Below, piece by piece: positions 7,294-13,268 of a stretch of 13,268 nt of DNA; position 1 is the first letter of the stretch, and every line of letters starts with the position of its first letter. The stretch is from Fidelibacterota bacterium. GTDB taxonomy: Bacteria > Marinisomatota > Marinisomatia > Marinisomatales > UBA1611. The notes beneath the pieces were generated by a model. That model worked only from the letters and a program-made list of their open reading frames with translations. It did no database searches and had not been told where the DNA came from. The stretch covers positions 4,916 through 18,183 of the forward strand of contig PBKF01000026.1 of the NCBI GenBank assembly GCA_002722105.1, read 5' to 3'. A program made the translations under genes and the position numbers.

Positions 7294-7667
7294 TGAGCGA
7301 AAAACAATCTATAGAAACACAACAGGAAGCATTTCAAAATGCAAGCATTACTGCTTCAAAAGCAGCAGTAAAAAGATTAACGGCTGTAATGGAAGCTGAT
7401 GGAAAAGATGATCATTTTTTAAGAATGTCCGTTGAAGGTGGCGGATGTTCTGGCATGACTTACAAAATGGATTTTGAAAATAAAATAGGTGAATTTGATA
7501 AAGAGTTCGAATCTAACGGTCTTAGAATTGTGTGCGATCTTCAAAGCTGGTTGTATTTAAAAGATGTAGAAATTGATTACTCCGATGATTTACTAAATGG
7601 TGGTTTTAAGATCAAAAATCCAAATGCTGAAAGGACTTGTGGCTGTGGAACAAGTTTTTCCGCCTAA
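7293..7667 (+). CDS. sufA: A-type Fe-S carrier (HesB/IscA/SufA family)
   Basis: This 124-residue protein binds and passes on Fe-S clusters or iron from the assembly scaffold to apoproteins. The three invariant cysteines are present: Cys52 in VEGGGCSGMTYKM and Cys116/Cys118 in RTCGCGTSF, spaced as in IscA, SufA and ErpA. The N-terminal 20 residues are a variable, Gln-rich extension. I prefer ATG 7293, which overlaps the upstream stop (TAATG) and has GGAG at 7281-7284 about 8 nt upstream. The longer GTG start at 7284 would consume that ribosome binding site. The operon position suggests SufA, but ErpA or IscA would look similar. The end of the gene contains a hairpin followed by a T-run (listed separately). 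Confidence 0.9.
   Translation: MSEKQSIETQQEAFQNASITASKAAVKRLTAVMEADGKDDHFLRMSVEGGGCSGMTYKMDFENKIGEFDKEFESNGLRIVCDLQSWLYLKDVEIDYSDDLLNGGFKIKNPNAERTCGCGTSFSA
7631..7659 (+). terminator. Weak terminator-like hairpin at the end of the A-type carrier gene
   Basis: ACTTGT (7635-7640) and ACAAGT (7650-7655) form a 6-bp stem with a 9-base loop, followed by TTTT. The stem could extend outward by two A-U and two G-U pairs. It lies inside codons for the CGCG cysteine motif, so it may be chance. If active it would attenuate sufBCD relative to the first three genes. Confidence 0.25.
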
Positions 7668-7720
7668 TTTTTTTCAGGTTAAAGCAGTTCAAATAAAATA
7701 TAAGAACTTTGTAAATCCTA

Positions 7721-7733
7721 GTCACTGAGTGAC
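7721..7733. promoter_or_regulatory. Perfect palindrome just upstream of sufB
   Basis: GTCACT and AGTGAC are perfect 6-bp inverted arms around a central G, ending 8 nt before the sufB ATG at 7742. As RNA it would form a 5-bp stem (GUCAC/GUGAC) with a UGA triloop at the ribosome entry site. A possible -10 TATAAG lies upstream at 7699-7704, without a good -35. Its function as operator or translational element is not known, and it does not match the IscR-like site at 6454. Confidence 0.3.
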
Positions 7734-7741
7734 AGAATAAA

Positions 7742-9187
7742 ATGAGTAACGAACAACAAATCATTAATGAACAAATAAAGAAAGAGTACAAGTACGGTTT
7801 TGTTACAGATATTGAATCTGAAACGCTTCCACCGGGCTTAAATGAGAATATAATTCGTACTATTTCTGCAAAAAAAGAAGAGCCGGACTGGCTATTAGAT
7901 TGGCGGTTAAAAGCATATTATCACTGGCTTAAAATGACAGAGCCAGCCTGGGCAAAAGTGTCTTACCAGAATATTGATTATCAAGCGATAAGTTATTTTT
8001 CCGCACCAAGAAAGAAAGAGCTAGCCAGCCTGGATGAAGTAGACCCTGAATTGTTAGCAACATATAATAAGTTAGGCATACCTCTGGAAGAGCAAAAAAT
8101 GCTTTCGGGAGTGGCTGTAGATGCTGTATTTGACAGCGTATCCGTTGCAACCACGTTTAAAGAAGAATTAAAAAAGGCCGGTGTCATTTTTTGTAGCTTC
8201 TCAGAAGCAGTAAAAGATTATCCCGAATTGGTGAAAAAATATCTTGGCACCGTTGTCCCTTACACGGATAATTATTATGCCACTTTGAATTCAGCAGTAT
8301 TTACCGATGGCTCATTTGTCTATATCCCCAAAGGAGTGCGTTGCCCCATGGAACTCTCCACTTATTTCAGGATCAATGAAGCAAAAACAGGTCAATTTGA
8401 ACGAACTCTGATTGTTGCTGATGAAGGTAGCTATGTCAGTTATCTAGAAGGATGTACAGCTCCTATGCGGGATGAGAATCAACTACACGCTGCCGTAGTT
8501 GAATTAGTTGCTCATCAAGATGCAACCATCAAATATTCAACCGTTCAAAATTGGTATCCAGGACATCCGGAAACAGGAAAAGGAGGCATTTATAATTTTG
8601 TAACAAAACGTGGAACATGCTTGGGAGATCATTCCAGAATTTCATGGACCCAAGTTGAAACAGGATCTGCCGTTACATGGAAATATCCATCCTGTATATT
8701 AAAAGGTGATCATTCTGTCGGTGAATTTTATTCTGTAGCTGTCACCAATAATCACCAGCAAGCCGACACCGGTACCAAAATGATTCATCTTGGTAAAAAT
8801 ACTAAAAGCACCATTATTTCCAAAGGTATCTCTGCAGGCCATGGTCAACAAACCTATCGCGGTGAAGTAAAGATTATGAAAGGTGCTGAAAATTCCCGCA
8901 ACTATTCCCAATGTGATTCCATCCTGATTGGCGATCAATGCGGTGCGCATACATTCCCCTACATTGATGTGAGAAATCCGTCAGCCCAAATGGAGCATGA
9001 AGCAACTACATCTAATATTGGCGAAGATCAGCTTTTTTACTGCAATCAGCGAGGAATTTCAACTGAAGATGCCGTATCTATGATTGTGAATGGATTTTGT
9101 AAAGAGGTCTTTAATGAATTACCCATGGAATTCGCTGTAGAAGCAACAAAATTGATGGAAGTGAGTCTGGAAGGAAGTGTTGGGTAG
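7742..9187 (+). CDS. sufB: SufB, Fe-S cluster scaffold protein of the SufBCD complex
   Basis: SufB is the cytoplasmic scaffold on which the cluster is built in the SufBC2D complex, receiving sulfur from SufS/SufE. At 481 residues it has the usual length (E. coli 495). Hallmarks include [20 protein letters not shown] at 193-212, EGCTAPM at 236-242, QNWYPG at 269-274, and the C-terminal block from [20 protein letters not shown] (389-408) to [14 protein letters not shown] (427-440). Cys391 and Glu420 align with E. coli Cys405 and Glu434, the key residues for cluster formation, with the same 29-residue spacing. The protein is therefore likely functional. It follows a 74-nt gap, the largest inside the operon, and sufC starts 4 nt after its stop. 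No clear Shine-Dalgarno is visible. Confidence 0.97.
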   Translation: MSNEQQIINEQIKKEYKYGFVTDIESETLPPGLNENIIRTISAKKEEPDWLLDWRLKAYYHWLKMTEPAWAKVSYQNIDYQAISYFSAPRKKELASLDEVDPELLATYNKLGIPLEEQKMLSGVAVDAVFDSVSVATTFKEELKKAGVIFCSFSEAVKDYPELVKKYLGTVVPYTDNYYATLNSAVFTDGSFVYIPKGVRCPMELSTYFRINEAKTGQFERTLIVADEGSYVSYLEGCTAPMRDENQLHAAVVELVAHQDATIKYSTVQNWYPGHPETGKGGIYNFVTKRGTCLGDHSRISWTQVETGSAVTWKYPSCILKGDHSVGEFYSVAVTNNHQQADTGTKMIHLGKNTKSTIISKGISAGHGQQTYRGEVKIMKGAENSRNYSQCDSILIGDQCGAHTFPYIDVRNPSAQMEHEATTSNIGEDQLFYCNQRGISTEDAVSMIVNGFCKEVFNELPMEFAVEATKLMEVSLEGSVG

Positions 9188-9191
9188 TTAA

Positions 9192-9932
9192 ATGCTGGAA
9201 ATAAAGAATCTCCACATTAGGGTCGATGATAAAGAAATAATAAAAGGGATCAATCTGTTTATTAACCCCGGTGAAATGCACGCCATTATGGGGCGAAATG
9301 GATCCGGTAAAAGTACACTTTCAAATGTCATTACAGGCCGTGATGGTTACAATATTACAAAAGGCGATATTCTTTATTTTGGTGAATCTATTTTAGATTG
9401 GTCACCAGAAGACAGATCCCTGGCTGGTATTTTCATGTCATTTCAATATCCGGTTGTGATTCCAGGCGTAAATAATACTTATTTTCTAAAAGCGGCCCTG
9501 AATGCGAAGCGTAAATATCAGGGTGAAAAAGAATTAGATGCTGCAGGATTTTTAAAGCTGGTTAAAGAAAAACTGAATCAAGTGGATATAGATACAAATT
9601 ACCTCCAGCGTGCTGTGAATGAAGGTTTTTCGGGCGGAGAAAAAAAGCGGAATGAAATATTACAAATGTTGACGCTCGAACCTACTCTGGCCATTCTGGA
9701 TGAGACTGATTCCGGATTGGACATTGACGCTCTAAAAATTGTTTCCAATGGTCTGAATCAATATCGAAATGAAGATCGGTCATTTCTTGTCATTACTCAT
9801 TATCAGCGATTATTAAAATACATTGAGCCTGATCACGTTCATGTTTTAATTGATGGACAAATTGTTCGTTCCGGTGGTAAAGATTTAGCTTTGGAGTTGG
9901 AAGATAAAGGATATAGTTGGTTAGCTTCATGA
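9192..9932 (+). CDS. sufC: SufC, ATPase of the SufBCD complex
   Basis: SufC is an ABC-type ATPase that drives conformational change of SufBCD during cluster assembly; it is soluble and not a transporter. At 246 residues it matches the family. Walker A is GRNGSGKST at 34-42, the Q-loop is SFQYPVVIPGV at about 83-93, the ABC signature is FSGGEKKRNEI at 146-156, Walker B and the D-loop are LAILDETDSGLDIDAL at 167-182, and the switch histidine is His203 in ITHYQRLLKYI. The ETDSGLD sequence after Walker B is characteristic of SufC. The start lies 4 nt after the sufB stop, and the stop overlaps the sufD start (ATGA). Confidence 0.97.
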   Translation: MLEIKNLHIRVDDKEIIKGINLFINPGEMHAIMGRNGSGKSTLSNVITGRDGYNITKGDILYFGESILDWSPEDRSLAGIFMSFQYPVVIPGVNNTYFLKAALNAKRKYQGEKELDAAGFLKLVKEKLNQVDIDTNYLQRAVNEGFSGGEKKRNEILQMLTLEPTLAILDETDSGLDIDALKIVSNGLNQYRNEDRSFLVITHYQRLLKYIEPDHVHVLIDGQIVRSGGKDLALELEDKGYSWLAS

Positions 9933-11197
9933 ATCTCACACACTATCAAACTGAATTTGAAAAACTAATGAATCGGGAATATTTCTCGAAAGAAGTTCAT
10001 CCCATTAGAAAGGATGCTTTTTCAAAATTCCTTGACACAGGATTTCCAACACAAAAATGGGAAGATTGGCGTTTCACTAATTTATCAGCTATTACAAAAA
10101 AGAATTTTAAAATTTCAGATGTTCAAGATGCACCAAAAGAAAAGTTGGATTTATCAGAATTTGAGATGGCCGATGCTACTGATATAATTTTTTATAATGG
10201 CCATTTTCAACGAAATATTTCAACTATACCTAAAGGTGTTCAACTCTTGACAGGTCTGGAATATTTGGAAATGAAAAATTGGCAGTTTAATTATCCTGCA
10301 AATTCTCCATTTGATCTTTTGAATACTGCGTTTATGGATAGCGGTTTGTCTCTAGTTATTTCACCAAATACCGTCATTGAAAAACCCATCAGATTCCTTT
10401 TTATTTCTTCAGGTAAAGAAAATTTGATGGTCTCCCCCATTGTCCATTTTGATTTAGGTAAATCCGCATCTGCTATTTTTATTGAACATCATTTGGGAGA
10501 TGCCCAGGCCTTTTTTCAAAATAGTTCCACACACATTGCTCTAAGCCAAAATGCTCAATTGGATCACATCCGTATTCAATCAAATTCACAAGAATTCATC
10601 AACATGGCGAATCTCAATATTGAACAAGGGGTTGACAGCCAATATTCATTTTTTCAATTTGCTGAGGGTGGAAAATTGAGTAGACTCAATATTCGAGCGG
10701 ATTTAAAAGGTGAAGGTGCAAATTGCGATTTATCAGGGTTAGCTCTTTCTACCAATTCACAACATTTAGATCACCATATCATTACAGATCACAAAGTAGC
10801 TCATTGCACCAGTTCTCAAAATTTTAAATCGGTTCTCCAAGATTCCTCTAAAGGTGTTTTTGTTGGAAAAACTATCGTAAGGGAAAATGCTCAAAAGACA
10901 GATTCTACCCAAAATAATAAAAATCTATTGTTATCTAATAATACTCTAATGAATTCTAATCCACAATTAGAGATTTATGCCGATGATGTAAAATGTGTAC
11001 ACGGTTCTACTATAGGTGCTTTAGATGATAATGCCCTATTTTATTTACGATCCCGAGGATTAGATCTCATGGAATCAAAGGCATTATTGGTCAATGGGTT
11101 TGCCAATGAATTAATGGATAAAATAAAGCAAGAATCAGTGCGGGCATTTATCACAAATCAGTTTGAAAATTGGCTTAGAAAGAATACAACCGGATGA
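9929..11197 (+). CDS. sufD: SufD, partner subunit of the SufBCD complex
   Basis: SufD is a paralogue of SufB and pairs with it in SufBC2D, where it helps with iron acquisition and cluster formation. It has 422 residues from the ATG at 9929, which overlaps the sufC stop as ATGA. An alternative TTG at 9917 would add four residues and is less likely. The N-terminal region has TQKWEDWRFTNLSAI at about 41-55, typical of SufD (KWEDWRYT-like). The beta-helix core ends with YADDVKCVHGSTIGALDD at 350-367 and LFYLRSRGLD at 370-379. His358 in the CVHGST motif corresponds to the conserved His360 region of E. coli SufD. Sequence between about 60 and 150 is poorly conserved, as usual for SufD. It is followed by sufE with an ATGA overlap. 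Confidence 0.95.
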   Translation: MNLTHYQTEFEKLMNREYFSKEVHPIRKDAFSKFLDTGFPTQKWEDWRFTNLSAITKKNFKISDVQDAPKEKLDLSEFEMADATDIIFYNGHFQRNISTIPKGVQLLTGLEYLEMKNWQFNYPANSPFDLLNTAFMDSGLSLVISPNTVIEKPIRFLFISSGKENLMVSPIVHFDLGKSASAIFIEHHLGDAQAFFQNSSTHIALSQNAQLDHIRIQSNSQEFINMANLNIEQGVDSQYSFFQFAEGGKLSRLNIRADLKGEGANCDLSGLALSTNSQHLDHHIITDHKVAHCTSSQNFKSVLQDSSKGVFVGKTIVRENAQKTDSTQNNKNLLLSNNTLMNSNPQLEIYADDVKCVHGSTIGALDDNALFYLRSRGLDLMESKALLVNGFANELMDKIKQESVRAFITNQFENWLRKNTTG

Positions 11198-11601
11198 CTA
11201 TCCAGGAAAATTTAAAGGAATTGAACGACCTGTTTTCAATATTTGATAATACGAAAGACAAATTTGTTCAACTTATGGATATGGCAATTGAATCAGAAGG
11301 TTTGAATGAGTTGGAAAGGGTTGAAGAAAATAAGATCTACGGCTGTACATCCCAAGCTTGGGTATTAGGTTCCAGAAATGAGAATAACACCTATGTCTTT
11401 AGAACCGACTCTGACGCAATGATTGTAAAGGGGTTACTTTCCTTATTAGAGAGAATATTTAATAATCAAATACCAAAAGATATTTTATCCGTAAACTGTA
11501 ATGACATTTTGAGCTCCGTTGGTCTGGATGGTGCTGTCACCAGTCAACGGACGAATGGATTTTTCAGTGCTATCCAGAAAATTCAGGAAATTGTAAAATG
11601 A
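11194..11601 (+). CDS. sufE: SufE, sulfur acceptor for SufS
   Basis: SufE takes persulfide sulfur from the cysteine desulfurase SufS, activates it, and passes it to SufB. At 135 residues it is normal in length (E. coli 138). The catalytic cysteine is Cys51 in IYGCTSQAWV, the same position as Cys51 of E. coli SufE. SDAMIVKGLLSLL at about 72-84 is the second family block, and the C-terminal TSQRTNGFFSAI (about 115-126) also fits. It overlaps sufD at the start and sufT at the end, each as ATGA, so translation is probably coupled. A CsdE-type paralogue is possible, but the suf operon context favours SufE. Confidence 0.95.
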   Translation: MTIQENLKELNDLFSIFDNTKDKFVQLMDMAIESEGLNELERVEENKIYGCTSQAWVLGSRNENNTYVFRTDSDAMIVKGLLSLLERIFNNQIPKDILSVNCNDILSSVGLDGAVTSQRTNGFFSAIQKIQEIVK

Positions 11602-12140
11602 ACCAAGTGCCAAACGAAGCGATTAGATTACTAAGAGATGTAGATGCTTACATGGTTCCATCAGGTGATGAAGTTAAGTTATTGGCTGGAAATTTAGTCC
11701 GAATCACCCAAGCTTTAGGTGGGAATTATACAATTCTTATCAATGGGAATATGGTTCAAATCACAGAAGAAAATGCAGATGCATTGGGATTTGAAATCTC
11801 GAAAATAGATGAAACATCCAAAACAAGAGGCGACTTGGAAAGCCAAATCTGGGACCAACTTCGAACATGTTACGACCCTGAAATTCCTGTAAATATTGTG
11901 GAACTGGGACTTATCTACGGCATGGACATTTCTGATCTGAATGAAGATAAAATGGTCAAAATCAAAATGACTCTTACTGCACCGGGATGCGGTATGGGCC
12001 CTGTAATCGCTGGAGAAGTGGATCGTAAAGTGAAAGGACTGGACGGCGTCGAAGACGTGTCAGTTGAATTGGTCTGGGAGCCTCAGTGGAATAGAGATAT
12101 GATGAGTGAAGCAGCACAGCTTGAATTAGGCATGCTGTAA
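11598..12140 (+). CDS. sufT: SufT, Fe-S assembly protein with C-terminal MIP18/DUF59 domain
   Basis: SufT is an auxiliary Fe-S maturation factor found in many suf operons. It has 180 residues in two parts. The N-terminal SufT-specific region (about 5-65) includes LLRDVDAYMVPSGDEVKLLAG and ITQALGGNYTILINGNMVQI. The MIP18 domain (about 80-175) carries YDPEIPVNIVELGLIYGM, TAPGCGMGP with the conserved Cys131, and EPQWNRDMM at 161-169. The N-terminal extension separates it from the short MIP18 protein at the front of this operon, which shares the same domain. It overlaps sufE as ATGA and is followed by a 67-nt gap before sufS. Confidence 0.92.
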   Translation: MNQVPNEAIRLLRDVDAYMVPSGDEVKLLAGNLVRITQALGGNYTILINGNMVQITEENADALGFEISKIDETSKTRGDLESQIWDQLRTCYDPEIPVNIVELGLIYGMDISDLNEDKMVKIKMTLTAPGCGMGPVIAGEVDRKVKGLDGVEDVSVELVWEPQWNRDMMSEAAQLELGML

Positions 12141-12207
12141 AATCATTGTAAAGTATAAAAAACCTAAGGGTGCGAAAAGTAGATTATAAGGAATAAACTG
12201 GATAATT

Positions 12208-13268
12208 ATGTTTACACCAAAAGATATTAAAAAAGATTTCCCTATTTTTTCTAACTCTGAATTAATCTATTTTGATAATGCAGCCACATCGCAAAAACCT
12301 CAAACTGTTCTGGATGCAGTTGATTCACTCTACAAAGAAGCGAACGCTAATGTGCACCGCGCTCTTTATGATATTGGCAGTGAAGCAACAAATCGATATG
12401 AAACAGCCAGAAAAAAAGTAGCCAACTTTATAAATTCACAATCAGATAGAGAAATTGTTTTCACAAGCGGCACAACAGAGTCAATCAATCTATTGGCTTG
12501 GTCAATTGGAAATAACCTAAGGCCTGGTGATCAAATTCTGATCTCAGAAATGGAACATCATTCCAATATTGTACCTTGGCAATTGGCTGCTATGCGAACT
12601 GGTGCGACTCTAAACTTTATACCGATAAATAATTCAGGCGAATTGGATATTTCTGAACCGGACAAATATTTCACACACAATACAAAAATTGTCTCCTTGA
12701 CCCATATGTCTAATATACTAGGCACTATTAATCCAATAAAAAAAATTGCAAAATTGGTTCAAAATGTCGGTGCAATTTTTATTGTTGACGGCGCACAGGG
12801 TGCTTCTCATATACCTGTCAATGTTCATGAATTGGGATGTGACTATTATGCATTCTCCGGTCATAAAATGTTGGGGCCAACGGGGGTTGGTGTTTTATGG
12901 GGAAAAACTGATTTATTAAATGAAATGGAACCATTCATGGGCGGCGGTGAGATGATCAATACCGTTACGATGGAAAAATCTACCTGGAATGATATTCCAT
13001 ATAAGTTTGAAGCTGGCACACCCAATTTTGCCCAGGCAGTTGGTCTCGGAGCAGCGATTGATTATTTAGAAGGAATCGGCATGGCTGCTGTTGAGTCCCA
13101 TGAGAAGCAATTAACTCAATACGCCTTAACTAAATTGAATGAAATTGAATGTCTCAGAATTCATGGTAATGCAAAAAACCGTGGCGGTGTAATTAGTTTT
13201 AACATTAAAAATATTCATCCACATGATTTAGCCCAGTTTTTAAATGAAGATAATATAGCGATTCGTGT
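12208..13268 (+). CDS. sufS: SufS-type cysteine desulfurase (cut by window edge)
   Basis: SufS is a PLP enzyme that takes sulfur from cysteine as a persulfide and hands it to SufE; group II members can also act on selenocysteine. The frame is open for 353 codons to the right edge with no stop. Motifs are YFDNAATSQKP at 21-31, NVHRALY at 48-54, FTSGTTESINL at 85-95, EMEHHSNIVPW at 114-124, VDGAQGASH in mid-protein, and FSGHKMLGPTGVGVLWG with the PLP Lys at 220. The end reads IAIR, just before the expected GHHC catalytic cysteine loop, which is therefore outside the window. The ATG at 12208 gives the family N-terminus, with GGA about 5 nt upstream. It is separated from sufT by 67 nt. Confidence 0.95.
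   Translation, partial: MFTPKDIKKDFPIFSNSELIYFDNAATSQKPQTVLDAVDSLYKEANANVHRALYDIGSEATNRYETARKKVANFINSQSDREIVFTSGTTESINLLAWSIGNNLRPGDQILISEMEHHSNIVPWQLAAMRTGATLNFIPINNSGELDISEPDKYFTHNTKIVSLTHMSNILGTINPIKKIAKLVQNVGAIFIVDGAQGASHIPVNVHELGCDYYAFSGHKMLGPTGVGVLWGKTDLLNEMEPFMGGGEMINTVTMEKSTWNDIPYKFEAGTPNFAQAVGLGAAIDYLEGIGMAAVESHEKQLTQYALTKLNEIECLRIHGNAKNRGGVISFNIKNIHPHDLAQFLNEDNIAIR

Noticed and set aside
9917..9928. TTG 9917 as the start of sufD
   Set aside because: The ATG at 9929 with the ATGA overlap matches the downstream junctions, and the four extra residues have no support.
1..13268. Mobile elements, CRISPR arrays, tRNA or rRNA genes
   Set aside because: No transposase-like frames, spaced repeats or cloverleaf/rRNA sequence were recognised in the short intergenic gaps.

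Overview
This is a low-GC bacterial window (roughly 38-40% G+C by eye) of compact metabolic and iron-sulfur biogenesis genes. Most starts have no clear Shine-Dalgarno. The KorA layout (gamma domain fused to alpha), the long Suf operon led by an Rrf2 regulator, and a selenium gene suggest a free-living, probably anaerobic or microaerobic bacterium. An FCB-type lineage such as Marinimicrobia is possible, but this is a low-confidence guess from gene style and not from any marker. TGA is an ordinary stop in this genome, since sufC, sufD and sufE all end with it.

Region 1 (1-3213, minus strand) is a tight korA-korB-fumC operon. It encodes a two-subunit 2-oxoacid (probably 2-oxoglutarate):ferredoxin oxidoreductase and a class II fumarase, the latter cut by the left edge. 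These are TCA-cycle steps using ferredoxin, in either the oxidative or the reductive direction. A 216-bp divergent intergenic region follows and holds a good extended -10 promoter for the rightward genes.

Region 2 (3430-6450, plus) holds a 655-residue two-TM, RCK-domain channel-like protein of the CASTOR/POLLUX type. It is followed 15 nt later by selD, selenophosphate synthetase. The selD reading frame contains an in-frame TGA at codon 18, exactly where the catalytic Cys/Sec of SelD sits, with a SECIS-like hairpin just downstream. The true gene is therefore 5413-6450, a 345-residue selenoprotein. A conventional gene caller would start it at 5575 and lose the active site.

Region 3 (6454-13268, plus) is a suf iron-sulfur assembly operon in the order rrf2 (IscR-like, with three cysteines) - short MIP18/DUF59 protein - A-type carrier - sufB - sufC - sufD - sufE - sufT - sufS (cut by the right edge). 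An IscR type-1-like palindrome lies between selD and the regulator, suggesting cluster-dependent autoregulation. Most junctions are start/stop overlaps (TAATG or ATGA), so translation is probably coupled. The only gaps are before sufB (74 nt, holding a perfect short palindrome) and before sufS (67 nt).

The genes fit together. KorAB and ferredoxin-type enzymes need Fe-S clusters, Suf builds them under control of a cluster-sensing Rrf2 protein, and SelD makes the selenium donor. SufS-type desulfurases belong to the same family as selenocysteine lyases, so a sulfur/selenium link is possible but unproven. The window has no mobile elements, CRISPR arrays, tRNA or rRNA genes that I could recognise, and no gene-free stretch over 300 bases.
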